Assembly: GCA_021801025.1 (NCBI GenBank)
Contig: JAJYYK010000013.1
Span: 1-64,000 of the forward strand
Length of the DNA: 64,000 nucleotides
Reading direction: 5' to 3'
Source: Pseudomonadota bacterium
Lineage (GTDB): Bacteria; Pseudomonadota; Gammaproteobacteria; Burkholderiales; Sulfuriferulaceae
Shown here: positions 37,839-49,518 of the stretch, in pieces
How positions within the stretch are numbered: position 1 is the first letter of the stretch
Layout of the letters: each line of letters starts with the position of its first letter
The notes under the pieces: generated by a model
The model's database searches: none
What the model saw: the letters and a program-made list of their open reading frames with translations, nothing else
Told to the model about the DNA's origin: nothing
Program-made: the position numbers and the translations under genes

Positions 37839-38752
37839 CGCGTGCGGTGGTGTTTGCCTACCACGATGTCGGCGTACGTTGTCTGTCAGTGCTGCTGGAT
37901 GCAGGCGTGGAAGTGGCTTTAGTGGTCACCCACCAGGATTCAGCCGGGGAAACGATCTGGTTTGACAGCGTTGCTGAACTGTCCAAGCGGAATAACTTGC
38001 CGTGCATTACACCTGACGACCCCAACACAGAACAAATCGTAAAACAAATCAGCACATTGCAGCCCGACTTCCTGTTTTCGTTTTACTACCGAATGATGCT
38101 CAAAGCCCCACTACTCAGTATTCCAAAACAGGGTGCGCTGAATATGCACGGTTCTTTATTGCCTCATTATCGGGGGCGTGTGCCCGTAAATTGGGCAATT
38201 ATCCATGGGGAAAAACAAACCGGCGCCAGCCTGCATTATATGACCGAAAAACCGGACGCTGGCAATCTGGTCGGTCAAACTGCCGTGCCTATTTTGCGTG
38301 ACGATCTGGCCATTGACGTGTTCCACAAGGTCGCATGTGCGGCGGAAGTCACCTTACATCAAGCTTTACCGGCATTGATGGCGGGGCATGCACCCAGTAC
38401 ACCGCTCGACCTCAAACAAGGCAGTTACTTTGGCGGACGCCGGGCAGAGGATGGTCTGATTAATTGGTCGGCTTCGGCCATGGACATCCATAATTTGATA
38501 CGCGCTGTCGCGCCACCCTATCCCGGCGCGTTCACTACCCTGCTGAAAAAACCGTTAAAAATATTACGTAGCCGGTTGATTGATCATTTACCTCATGCCA
38601 ATGCCGTGTTTTTTTGCGATAATGACGCCTGCTACGCGCAATGCGGGGGCGGCGGAACGCTGCAACTGCTGGAATTGGAATGGGATGGGCAGCTTTTGAG
38701 TCCGAAAGACTTCCAAAACCTGACGAACGGACAAATTGTTGCACTGACATAA
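37835..38752 (+). CDS. ArnA-type UDP-L-Ara4N formyltransferase, stand-alone
   Basis: This 305-residue protein matches the N-terminal half of E. coli ArnA. Catalytic Asn103, His105 and Asp141 are in ALNMHGSLLPHYRGR and TEKPDAGNL. It formylates UDP-L-Ara4N using 10-formyl-tetrahydrofolate. In E. coli this domain is fused to the decarboxylase; here it ends before the separate decarboxylase gene, 24 bases downstream. Confidence 0.92.
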   Translation: MTRAVVFAYHDVGVRCLSVLLDAGVEVALVVTHQDSAGETIWFDSVAELSKRNNLPCITPDDPNTEQIVKQISTLQPDFLFSFYYRMMLKAPLLSIPKQGALNMHGSLLPHYRGRVPVNWAIIHGEKQTGASLHYMTEKPDAGNLVGQTAVPILRDDLAIDVFHKVACAAEVTLHQALPALMAGHAPSTPLDLKQGSYFGGRRAEDGLINWSASAMDIHNLIRAVAPPYPGAFTTLLKKPLKILRSRLIDHLPHANAVFFCDNDACYAQCGGGGTLQLLELEWDGQLLSPKDFQNLTNGQIVALT

Positions 38753-38776
38753 CCTCTCAACATACTAGGAAAACGC

Positions 38777-39820
38777 ATGAAAAAAATTCTGATTTTGGGT
38801 GTTAACGGTTTTATTGGCCACCACCTGTCAAAACGCATACTTGAGTCCACCGATTGGGAAATCTACGGTATGGACATGATGCGCGACAAGATTAGTGAAT
38901 TTCTTGATCACCCGCGTTTCCATTTTTTTGAAGGCGACATCACAATCAACAAGGAATGGATAGAGTACCACGTCAAAAAATGCGATGTGGTGCTGCCTTT
39001 GGTAGCGATTGCCACACCATCCGTCTATGTGAGCGATCCATTGCGTGTGTTTGAACTGGATTTTGAAGCCAATTTGCCCATTGTGCGTCAGTGTGTGAAA
39101 TACAAAAAACGTATCCTGTTTCCCTCCACATCCGAAGTCTATGGCATGTGTCATGACGAACAGTTTGATTCCGGGCAATCTGAACTGGTATTGGGGCCCA
39201 TCAACAAACCCCGCTGGATTTATTCCTGCAGCAAACAGCTCATGGATCGCGTTATCTGGGCCTACGGCATGAAAGGCGAGCTGGATTTCACCTTGTTCCG
39301 CCCTTTTAACTGGATAGGTGCCGGTTTGGACAGTATCCACACCCCAAAAGAAGGCAGTTCCCGCGTTATTACCCAATTTTTGGGCCATATTGTGCGCGGT
39401 GAAGACATCAAACTGGTGGATGGTGGGCATCAAAAACGCGCATTCACCTACATTGCCGATGGTATTTCAGCCATGATGAAAATTATTGATAATGTCGATG
39501 GCATCGCCTCAGGTAAAATTTACAACATCGGTAATCCGCACAACAATCATTCTATTCGCGATCTGGCGCACATGATGTTGAAATTAGCCAGTCAATTCCC
39601 TGAATACCGCGACAGTGCGGCCAAAGTCAATATCGTCGAAACCACTGCCGATGCCTATTACGGCAAAGGTTACCAGGACGTACAAAATCGCGTGCCGAAA
39701 ATCGACAACACCATGCAAGAGCTGGACTGGAAACCCGAATACACCATGGCGCAAGCCCTGGAGCAGGTATTTGAAGCCTACCGCAGTCAAGTGGGCGCTG
39801 CTCGCGCACTGATGGATTAA
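38777..39820 (+). CDS. ArnA-type UDP-glucuronate decarboxylase, stand-alone
   Basis: This 347-residue extended SDR matches the C-terminal half of ArnA: NAD motif GVNGFIGHHL (8-17), catalytic Ser119-Glu120 in PSTSEVYG, Tyr149 and Lys153 in YSCSKQL, and the late block YYGKGYQDVQNR with the conserved Arg. It oxidises and decarboxylates UDP-glucuronic acid to the UDP-4-keto-pentose. It is a separate polypeptide from the formyltransferase upstream. Confidence 0.93.
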   Translation: MKKILILGVNGFIGHHLSKRILESTDWEIYGMDMMRDKISEFLDHPRFHFFEGDITINKEWIEYHVKKCDVVLPLVAIATPSVYVSDPLRVFELDFEANLPIVRQCVKYKKRILFPSTSEVYGMCHDEQFDSGQSELVLGPINKPRWIYSCSKQLMDRVIWAYGMKGELDFTLFRPFNWIGAGLDSIHTPKEGSSRVITQFLGHIVRGEDIKLVDGGHQKRAFTYIADGISAMMKIIDNVDGIASGKIYNIGNPHNNHSIRDLAHMMLKLASQFPEYRDSAAKVNIVETTADAYYGKGYQDVQNRVPKIDNTMQELDWKPEYTMAQALEQVFEAYRSQVGAARALMD

Positions 39821-39831
39821 CTGGAACAACG

Positions 39832-40734
39832 ATGCGGATGCTGGCGCTTAAAGTGGATGTGGACACATGGCGTGGTACTCGCGATGGCGTGCCGCGTCTG
39901 GTCGAACTCATGCAACGTCGCAAGGCTGGCGGAACATTCCTGTTCAGCCTTGGGCCGGACCACACCGGGCGCGCTATTCGCCGCGTATTCCGTCCGGGGT
40001 TTATGAAGAAAGTCTCGCGCACTTCGGTACTTGAGCACTACGGTTTAAAAACTTTGTTGTATGGTACGCTGCTGCCAGGCCCGGATATTTCACGGCGCGG
40101 TGCGAATATCCTGCGTCAGGTTGCTGCAGCGGGGTTTGAAACAGGCATTCATACTTACGATCACATCAAATGGCAAGATTTTGTTGCCGAACGGGATCCG
40201 GCATGGACGCTTGCCGAAATGGACAAAGCCAAAGCCAGTTACCTGCGTGTGTTTGGCTGCAACCCACCCACACACGGCGCGGCCGGCTGGCAAATGAACG
40301 ATGCCGCTTTTCAGCACGAACTTGAATGGGATATGGCCTATTGCTCCGACACACGCGGCACACACCCTTTCATCCCTGTGTTGGGCAACGGCCAAACCAG
40401 CTGTCCGCAATTGCCTACCACCCTCCCCACCCTGGATGAACTGATTGGTATCGGCGACATCGACACCCATAACGTCGCGCAGCACCTGCTGAATTTGACG
40501 GAAAAGGAATCCCCAACAGGGCATGTTTATACCCTGCACGCAGAACTGGAAGGTATGAAACTTGCCCCCGTGTTTGAACAATTACTCACCGGTTGGCAGC
40601 AACAAGGCTATCAATTAGTCAGCATGGCGGATTATTTTGCGGCCTTCGATATTGACAAGCTTCCTCATGAACGTGTGATTCAGGGCTCACTCGAAGGTCG
40701 TTCTGGCGTGCTGGCACTTCAATCACCACAATAG
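39832..40734 (+). CDS. arnD: 4-deoxy-4-formamido-L-arabinose-phosphoundecaprenol deformylase ArnD
   Basis: This 300-residue polysaccharide-deacetylase-fold protein has the acidic motif KVDVDTWRG (Asp9, Asp11), the zinc-binding HTYDH (about 107-111) and NPPTHGAAGW. It removes the formyl group after transfer to undecaprenyl phosphate. Position 12 bases after the decarboxylase gene and before the second arnT fits the pathway order. Confidence 0.92.
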   Translation: MRMLALKVDVDTWRGTRDGVPRLVELMQRRKAGGTFLFSLGPDHTGRAIRRVFRPGFMKKVSRTSVLEHYGLKTLLYGTLLPGPDISRRGANILRQVAAAGFETGIHTYDHIKWQDFVAERDPAWTLAEMDKAKASYLRVFGCNPPTHGAAGWQMNDAAFQHELEWDMAYCSDTRGTHPFIPVLGNGQTSCPQLPTTLPTLDELIGIGDIDTHNVAQHLLNLTEKESPTGHVYTLHAELEGMKLAPVFEQLLTGWQQQGYQLVSMADYFAAFDIDKLPHERVIQGSLEGRSGVLALQSPQ

Positions 40735-40758
40735 CCATTAACCCATTCATTCAATTTA

Positions 40759-42438
40759 ATGAAATACTTGCGCCAAACACGCACACTCTTGCCGTTAAAC
40801 TGGGTACTTATCCTGGCTGTCGCCTACGTACTGCCCGGTCTCATCGGTCACGACCCATGGAAACAGGATGAGCCCTATATTCTGGGCATTATTCAGCACA
40901 TGCTGGCCTACCATGACTGGATAGTGCCTAACAATGCGGGCATTCCGTTTATGGAAAAACCGCCGCTGTATTATTGGACTGGCGCTTTTTTTGCCACCCT
41001 CACCCGTTCCTGGTTGCCCTTGCATGACGGCATACGTCTGGCCAGCGGGTTCTTTACCGCGCTTACACTGTTGTTTACCGGATTAATCGCGCGGGGGGTG
41101 TGGGGCGATGGTTATGGTCGCCTTGCCGTGCTGGCGCTCATCGCCAGTTTTGGCTTGCTGTTTGAAAGCCACATCATGATTACCGATGTGCCGATGCTGA
41201 CCGGGTATGCCATTGCCTACTACGGTTTATTGCGTGCGCTCGATCATCCGGTTTGGGGCGGTTTCTGGCTGGGTAGCGGCACCGGCATCGGTTTTCTTGC
41301 CAAAGGCGTGTTGATTCCCGGGGTATTGGCAGTGACTGTGTTGTTGCTGCTGCTGTTTCCCCTTTGGCGGAAACGTCCATTCGCTGTGGCATTGGGCATT
41401 GCCCTGCTTGCTGCGCTGCCCTGGTTCGTCATTTGGCCTGCTGCATTGTGGTTGCGCTCAGCGTCTTTATTTTATGAATGGTTTTGGCTCAACAACGTGG
41501 GACGCTTTCTTGGCTTCGCAGTACCGCAATTAGGTGCCAGCAACAACCCGGATTTCTGGATAAGAACCTTGCCGTGGTTCGCCTGGCCTGTCTTACCCCT
41601 GGCATTATGGACCCTGTGGCGCGAACGCCAGCGCATCACGCAGCACACCGGGTTACAGGCTGGCCTGGTGGGATTCATCGTTTATCTGGCGGTCATGCAA
41701 GCTTCGGCTTCAGCGCGCACCGCTTACGGCCTGCCGATGCTGATTAGCCTGACATTGCTCGCTACGCCCAGCACCATCGCCTTGCCAGATGTCATCAATC
41801 GCTTGGGCGATTATTTTGCGCGTCTGATCTTTTTGCCGGCGATTGTTTTAAGCTGGCTGGTTTGGGGCATCATGCAAATTACCCATCAGCCACCTCATTG
41901 GGACTGGTTGACCAGAGGTCTCCCACCTGGTTTTGTCATGCCTTTCCACCCTGTTGCTGTATTCATTGCATTCAGCGCCACACTGGTCTGGTTCGCTAAT
42001 TGGCGAGTATTTCCTCATCTGCGCGAACGTGCCGTATGGGCCACGGCGCTAAGTGTGACTGTTTTCTGGTTGCTGTTCTCCACCCTGTGGTTGCCCTGGG
42101 TGGACAATGCAAAACGTTACCGCGAAGTGTTTGCAAGTGTCATCAATCACTTACCCAAGGGCTATCATTGCGTGAGCGGAATGGGTCTGAACGAATCCAC
42201 CCGCCCCATGTTTGATTATTATCTGGGCATGGCGAAAGTTGTTTCTACGCATGAGCCCGATCCACAATGCAACGCGTTGCTCATCGATCAACCCGGGCTT
42301 TTGCAGCCGCCACCGATGCCAAACTGGCAACTGGTGTGGCAAGGCAATCGTCCACAGGAAGACAAAGACCGGTTTTGGTTGTACGTCAAAACCGCACCAG
42401 CAATGAGGTCACCGGCCTTCAGGCCGGTGGATATTTAG
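40759..42438 (+). CDS. ArnT-like GT39 transferase, second copy, 3' end replaced by a repeat
   Basis: This 559-residue multi-helix protein is a diverged ArnT paralogue: WKQDEPYILGIIQHMLAYHD and FMEKPPLYYWTGAF carry the acidic and EKP motifs. The acceptor or sugar may differ from the first ArnT. The last ~12 codons (AMRSPAFRPVDI and stop) lie inside a dispersed hairpin repeat (42399-42507), so the native C-terminus after about FWLYVKTA has been altered. The remaining length still matches ArnT (about 550), so loss of function is not implied. Confidence 0.85.
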   Translation: MKYLRQTRTLLPLNWVLILAVAYVLPGLIGHDPWKQDEPYILGIIQHMLAYHDWIVPNNAGIPFMEKPPLYYWTGAFFATLTRSWLPLHDGIRLASGFFTALTLLFTGLIARGVWGDGYGRLAVLALIASFGLLFESHIMITDVPMLTGYAIAYYGLLRALDHPVWGGFWLGSGTGIGFLAKGVLIPGVLAVTVLLLLLFPLWRKRPFAVALGIALLAALPWFVIWPAALWLRSASLFYEWFWLNNVGRFLGFAVPQLGASNNPDFWIRTLPWFAWPVLPLALWTLWRERQRITQHTGLQAGLVGFIVYLAVMQASASARTAYGLPMLISLTLLATPSTIALPDVINRLGDYFARLIFLPAIVLSWLVWGIMQITHQPPHWDWLTRGLPPGFVMPFHPVAVFIAFSATLVWFANWRVFPHLRERAVWATALSVTVFWLLFSTLWLPWVDNAKRYREVFASVINHLPKGYHCVSGMGLNESTRPMFDYYLGMAKVVSTHEPDPQCNALLIDQPGLLQPPPMPNWQLVWQGNRPQEDKDRFWLYVKTAPAMRSPAFRPVDI

Positions 42439-42507
42439 TCAGGGCGGGGTTCGGCGCTCCTGCCAGCCTGAAGGCCGGGGTTTTAAACCAGCAAGGAAAA
42501 AGGATAA
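42399..42507 (+). repeat. Dispersed hairpin repeat, short copy C (109 bp)
   Basis: The short form runs from AGCAATGAGGTCACCGGCC through GGTTTTAAACCAGCAAGG to AGGATAA. It lacks the 52-base inner segment of copies B and D, joining at GTCAGGGCGGGGTT. It overlaps the end of the second arnT gene, encoding its last residues and stop codon. Confidence 0.9.
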
Positions 42508-42555
42508 ATGGAATTCTGACGTACGGTCCTGAAAATCAGGAAACCAAAACGGTTT

Positions 42556-43113
42556 TTAACGGCCATAACGCGCAGTGAATGTCGCCTTGCCGATCATGGC
42601 CTGATTAATCATAAATCCTGCAATGTCAGGCATGGCATTGGCCGGGATGTCCAAATGATCTACCTTCAACGCATACACGGTAAAATTATACCGGTGCGGC
42701 TTATTGCCAACTGGAGGGCATGGGCCACCCCATGCAGCAATGCCATAATCGGTTCCAAGCTGTTGCGCACCTTTTGGCAGAAGTGTGCTGTTGAGTGCAC
42801 CGGCACCTTGAGGAAGGCCTGTGCTTGTGGCTGGCACATTCACCACGATCCAATGCCAGAATCCTGCACCGCCGGTGGGTGCATCCGGATCATGCACCGT
42901 TAGCGCAAAACTTTTGGTACCGACAGGCGGATGACTCCAGTTCAATGCGGGAGAGACGTTTTCACCAGTGCAACCAAAACTGTTATAAACAAATTTGTTA
43001 GCGATCATCTGTCCTGCCACCATGTCCGGACTACTCAGCGAAAATTTGGATGAGGCTGCCGCTGCGCCCAGTGATGCGATGGCTAATGCCATACCCAGAA
43101 AAACACGTACCAT
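42556..43113 (-). CDS. YbhB/YbcL-family (PEBP/RKIP-like) exported protein
   Basis: This 185-residue protein has a signal peptide cut near AAA (about residue 20). PEBP blocks are GCTGENVSPALNWSHPPVG, ALTVHDPDAPTGG and FWHWIVVNVP. Bacterial members are periplasmic or cytosolic proteins with no settled substrate; some affect antibiotic or phage sensitivity. GGAG precedes the start. The 221 bases upstream contain no gene. Confidence 0.92.
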   Translation of the reverse strand: MVRVFLGMALAIASLGAAAASSKFSLSSPDMVAGQMIANKFVYNSFGCTGENVSPALNWSHPPVGTKSFALTVHDPDAPTGGAGFWHWIVVNVPATSTGLPQGAGALNSTLLPKGAQQLGTDYGIAAWGGPCPPVGNKPHRYNFTVYALKVDHLDIPANAMPDIAGFMINQAMIGKATFTARYGR

Positions 43114-43334
43114 GTTAAGCTCCTTGATAACAAGTTAAATGACAAATTCTATTTAGTACAATAAATTAACTACTTTTTAAGTAAAAAGACTCACGCTCAC
43201 GATATCCAGCATAAATAGCGGCTACCGGCATGCGTTGTGGCAGATGGGTCTGCCAGCGAGGGGGCGGATATTGTCAAATTATACCAGCCTGCTAAACTTG
43301 CACGGATTATCTTAACCCACCCTCACGCATCAGC

Positions 43335-44063
43335 ATGATCATTTCTCCAACATACAGCACGCCAGAACGATTTTCAACAGATATTGCGACACAAGCTTAT
43401 GCGGTGTTAAGCCCAGCTGACGTCAGCCATTATACACAATGCGAGATGAATGAATTGCTGGCGCTCAACCCTTGGTGGGATGATTTACCTCCGGACAATT
43501 GGCTCAAAGATGGCGGACATTACCGGCGACGACGCCACGCTTGTTTCATTGTCGATGCGGATGAAGTCACACAAACACCCCATCGGGCGCATTGGCAACC
43601 CGTTCAATACAATGCACTTCACGGTGGATTGTTTCGCATGTTTGAGCCTATAGATCCCGCCATGATTGCGACGCCTGCATGGCGCAAGTTGTTGCGCGCA
43701 TTGGGCCACACCTGTTCAAAGATTAAAAACCAGCAACCGTGGTATGTGGAGGCACACATGTTTCGGATTGATACCACCGACGGCATCGGTCGTCCAACGC
43801 CAGAAGGCGCGCACCGCGATGGCGTGGACTTCGTGTCCATTTTTTTGCTTGATCGTCAAAACATTACGGGGGGTGAAAGTCGTATTTTCGATGCCAACGG
43901 CAGCAGCGGCAAACGTTTTACCCTGCAAGAAAAATGGACGCTGCTGATGCTGGACGATGAGCGTGTCATCCACGAATCTACCCCGATACAACCTTTATCG
44001 GAAGGCGGACATCGCGACACGCTGGTATTGACCTGGCGGCGCGATGGCTTTCAGGCACCATAA
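43335..44063 (+). CDS. 2-oxoglutarate/Fe(II)-dependent dioxygenase (BsmA-like, 2OG-Fe_Oxy_2)
   Basis: This is a 242-residue soluble protein. The iron-binding HxD is HRD in GAHRDGVDFVSIFLLD, the distal His is in RVIHESTPI, and the 2-oxoglutarate-binding Arg is in HRDTLVLTWRR. The family hydroxylates free amino acids or related compounds, and BsmA affects biofilm formation in E. coli. The substrate here is unknown. It stands alone between convergent neighbours. Confidence 0.85.
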   Translation: MIISPTYSTPERFSTDIATQAYAVLSPADVSHYTQCEMNELLALNPWWDDLPPDNWLKDGGHYRRRRHACFIVDADEVTQTPHRAHWQPVQYNALHGGLFRMFEPIDPAMIATPAWRKLLRALGHTCSKIKNQQPWYVEAHMFRIDTTDGIGRPTPEGAHRDGVDFVSIFLLDRQNITGGESRIFDANGSSGKRFTLQEKWTLLMLDDERVIHESTPIQPLSEGGHRDTLVLTWRRDGFQAP

Positions 44064-44087
44064 ATTCAGATACCGCTCAACACGCTA

Positions 44088-44633
44088 TCAAACAATGAGT
44101 ACGCCGTACCCCCACAATGCGATGCCCACGACGGCACATACCCCTGCAACGCCCATTAACCAGACACGTTGGGTCAGTGCGGTCACCGACGCCAAAGCCA
44201 CAGCAATCTGAAACAGGATCATTGCAAAAGCCAATAACTCATGGGGGGCATCCAAACGCGCAGCTTCGTCATTCGCATGGGTAGATGCGGTCTCGAATTT
44301 CTCCGCATCCACTTTAATAGCTGTTTTTTGCGTCTTATATTTAGCGATACTGGCATCAAAACCGGCTTGCTTATCCGCTGGCGACAGGACTTTTGCCATC
44401 TCTGTCAAATGCAACTTGGTGCTGACCGCCTGATAATAATTCCATTGATCAGTTGCATGGGCTTTCATCAACACTGCCTCGTTTTTTTGCAACAGCACCT
44501 CATTCATTAAATGGCTGCCTTGATAACTCAATACCGCGCCCAAAGCAGCCAAAATTGCAGTAAATAGTGCAACCCATTGACTTAAACGGTCATTGCCATG
44601 ATGTTCGTGCACATGAATACCGGAATCACTCAT
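44088..44633 (-). CDS. DUF4337-family membrane protein
   Basis: This 181-residue protein has one N-terminal transmembrane helix (about 20-38), a helical soluble domain (about 45-125, with KNEAVLMKAHATDQWNYYQA) and two C-terminal helices. This is the DUF4337 plan. The short His-rich N-terminus (HVHEHHGND) precedes the first helix. Function unknown. It shares strand and region with the CDF metal exporter upstream, but a 111-base gap separates them. Confidence 0.85.
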   Translation of the reverse strand: MSDSGIHVHEHHGNDRLSQWVALFTAILAALGAVLSYQGSHLMNEVLLQKNEAVLMKAHATDQWNYYQAVSTKLHLTEMAKVLSPADKQAGFDASIAKYKTQKTAIKVDAEKFETASTHANDEAARLDAPHELLAFAMILFQIAVALASVTALTQRVWLMGVAGVCAVVGIALWGYGVLIV

Positions 44634-44744
44634 CCAATTTCCCCTTAAAAAATATCGCTAAAACACACTTCGGTCAGCTTCGATATTTTAGCGTACACCG
44701 ATTGTCTCTAAAACAGATCAATGCGACTGAAATCGGTTAAAACC

Positions 44745-45692
44745 CTACCCGGCATCATTCACCAAAGAACACACGCACTGGTTGTCACCTAATTCGGTTT
44801 GTATGGTGACATGGTGGATATGAAAATGATGTGCCAGCTCCTCACTGACTCCATGCAGAAATGCATCACCCGGGTGCCCTGCTGGGGTGACCAAATGGGC
44901 CGTTAATGCATTTTCAGTGGTGCTCATTCCCCATACATGAAAATCATGCACAGCACTGACAGGGGGCAGGCTGGACAAATAAGTTTTGACCGCTTCGGCG
45001 TCCACTTGATCGGGTACCGCTTGCAATGCCAGGCGAAATGACTGTTTGAACAAACCCCACGTGCCAACAAGTATCAATATAGCGATCACCAGGCTGATCG
45101 CGGGATCCAACCATAACCACCCTGTTTTGACCACCAGAACGCCACCGGCAGCAACGCCCAGGGCGATTGCCGCATCCCCCAGCATATGCAAATACGCGCC
45201 ACGCTGGTTAATGTCGTCCTTTCGCCCCCTCATCAACATTAGGGCAGTAGCGACATTGATGACCACACCAAACAAAGCTACCCAAGTGATCATCATGCCA
45301 TTGACGGCTTGGGGACTGTTTAAACGCATGATCGCTTCCCACGTTACGCCACCTACCGCGATCAGCAACAGCATCGCATTGGCCAGTGCAGCAAGAATGG
45401 TGGAACTGCGCAGGCCATAGGTAAAGCGTGTTGTCGGCAAGCGTTTGGCCATTATCATCGCCGCCCACGACGCAAACAGGCCAATGACATCGCTGAAATT
45501 ATGTCCCGCATCCGCCAACAAAGACAAAGAATCAGCATGTAACCCAAAACCCACTTCAACGACCACAAATGTGGCATTGAGGACAATCGCAGTGGCAAAA
45601 ATCTTGTGACCGATGCTGTCTGGTGAAATGTCGTGCGCATGATGATGCGCATGATGATGCTGGTGGTCTTGATGCGAATGTAAATCGTTCAC
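44745..45692 (-). CDS. Cation diffusion facilitator (zinc/cobalt/cadmium exporter, CzcD/ZitB-like)
   Basis: This ~315-residue inner-membrane CDF transporter has six hydrophobic helices. Metal-site motifs are LADAGHNFSD (His-x3-Asp) and HMLGDA, and the N-terminus is His-rich (HSHQDHQHHHAHHHAHD). The C-terminal cytoplasmic domain has VHDFHVWGM. GTG 45692 is chosen over ATG 45746 because GAGG lies just before it. It exports Zn2+ or similar ions, of note because the window also encodes three zinc-binding CZB proteins. Confidence 0.9.
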   Translation of the reverse strand: MNDLHSHQDHQHHHAHHHAHDISPDSIGHKIFATAIVLNATFVVVEVGFGLHADSLSLLADAGHNFSDVIGLFASWAAMIMAKRLPTTRFTYGLRSSTILAALANAMLLLIAVGGVTWEAIMRLNSPQAVNGMMITWVALFGVVINVATALMLMRGRKDDINQRGAYLHMLGDAAIALGVAAGGVLVVKTGWLWLDPAISLVIAILILVGTWGLFKQSFRLALQAVPDQVDAEAVKTYLSSLPPVSAVHDFHVWGMSTTENALTAHLVTPAGHPGDAFLHGVSEELAHHFHIHHVTIQTELGDNQCVCSLVNDAG

Positions 45693-45873
45693 AGCGCCTC
45701 GGAATTTGAAATGGTTACGGTTAATTATATCAGACCGCCAGGCCACGCACGCCAGAACTAAGCGGGTTCTGCCACAGGAATTTATCCTGACATCGAAATC
45801 ACGCTATCCATGCGCGAGTATCACGACATTGATGCAAGTTGGGTTTGTGGTGCGCCAACACTTGGCTCTATGT

Positions 45874-48125
<2,252 letters not shown>

Positions 48126-48211
48126 CTACGATGAGGCGTTTGCTTCATCGCGTAAAATTTTATCTTGGTGTCAAAAACAGTTGCGCCTGATTATACCGTC
48201 ATGACCCGCTT

Positions 48212-49441
48212 ATGGCTAATTTACAACGCTTCCAGTACACTGGCACGATGCGTAAACACTTCAATCAATTTATTAAATTTAGTTTTGTGCTGGCCCGCCG
48301 TTTCATGGCAGACGGTTCCAGCCAAACCGCAGCCGGCCTGACCTATACTTCTTTGCTGGCGCTGGTCCCCTTGCTCACACTGGGCCTCGCGGTGGTATCC
48401 GCCTTTCCCGCCTTTGCCCAGGCATCATTGAGCTTCAAATCTTTTTTGTTGGAAAACATGATGCCGGATACGGCCAGTAAGGTAATGAATGTTTACATGC
48501 TGCAATTTTCACAAAATGCAGGCAAGCTCACACTGATAGGTACCAGCGCGTTAATTGTGACGGCGCTTCTGTTGGTGCAAAACATAGAGGATGCATTGAA
48601 CAGCATTTGGCATGTATGCCACAAGCGCCCATGGACTCAACGCTTTTTGATTTATTGGGTCGTATTGACATTAGGCCCCATGCTCATCGCGGTGAGTCTT
48701 TATACAACCACTTATCTTGTGCGCTTCGCAATGGGACTCAGTGGCGATATCGGCGCATTCCATTTGTTAATGCTTGGTCTGGCCCCCCTCATTCTGACGG
48801 TTACTGCGTTATCAGTATTGTATTTCACTGTCCCGAATCGTTACGTGCCTGCTGGACATGCCTGGGCAGGCGGCTTGTTGGGAGGGCTGTGCCTTGAAGG
48901 CATGAAATTGATCTTTTCACACTATATTAGCCTTTTTTCCTCTTACACCATCGTCTATGGCGCTTTTTCCGCACTGCCTTTGTTTTTGATATGGATCTAT
49001 TTGTCCTGGATGGCTGTGCTATTGGGCGCTACCCTCACCGCTACCCTGCCTTATTATCACCAACCTCGCCTGGTCAGTATCCGCACCCCTGGTAGTGCGT
49101 TTTATACCGCCTTATCTGTTCTCGAACGTTTAACGAAAGCTCAACGCAAGGGCGAGACGTTGACTGTACGGCAGCTGGCGACCTCTTCTTCAAGCAATTG
49201 GGATGAACTGGAATACGTTTTGACCGCATTAAATGAAAAACACTGGATACTGCGTAGTGGCAAAGGTTGGGCGCTGGCAATGCATCCCGATCATATTCGG
49301 TTACGCGAAATATTTGAGCATCTGGTGTTCCGTCCGAATGAAACCCAATATGCATTGACCGAACTGATCAATATGCCACAACAAACGCTATCAGCATGGC
49401 TTGACAGAAATAATTCCGAAAATATCAGTTTAACGGATTGA
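48212..49441 (+). CDS. YihY/virulence factor BrkB-family inner-membrane protein
   Basis: This 409-residue protein has about six hydrophobic helices in its first 280 residues, with TAAGLTYTSLLALVPLLTLG and YGAFSALPLFLIWIYLSWMA, the YihY signatures. A soluble C-terminal part of ~120 residues with a possible winged-helix (RQLATSSSSNWDELEYVL) follows, typical of the betaproteobacterial type. The old ribonuclease BN label for this family is not supported. An internal ATG at 48248 could be the start. Function unknown. Confidence 0.88.
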   Translation: MANLQRFQYTGTMRKHFNQFIKFSFVLARRFMADGSSQTAAGLTYTSLLALVPLLTLGLAVVSAFPAFAQASLSFKSFLLENMMPDTASKVMNVYMLQFSQNAGKLTLIGTSALIVTALLLVQNIEDALNSIWHVCHKRPWTQRFLIYWVVLTLGPMLIAVSLYTTTYLVRFAMGLSGDIGAFHLLMLGLAPLILTVTALSVLYFTVPNRYVPAGHAWAGGLLGGLCLEGMKLIFSHYISLFSSYTIVYGAFSALPLFLIWIYLSWMAVLLGATLTATLPYYHQPRLVSIRTPGSAFYTALSVLERLTKAQRKGETLTVRQLATSSSSNWDELEYVLTALNEKHWILRSGKGWALAMHPDHIRLREIFEHLVFRPNETQYALTELINMPQQTLSAWLDRNNSENISLTD

Positions 49442-49518
49442 AATAATGTGTATTTGTTCTGGCGCAGGATGACCTTATTGCTTTGGATTAAAACCAAATG
49501 ACCGTGTTGATGCAAGGA

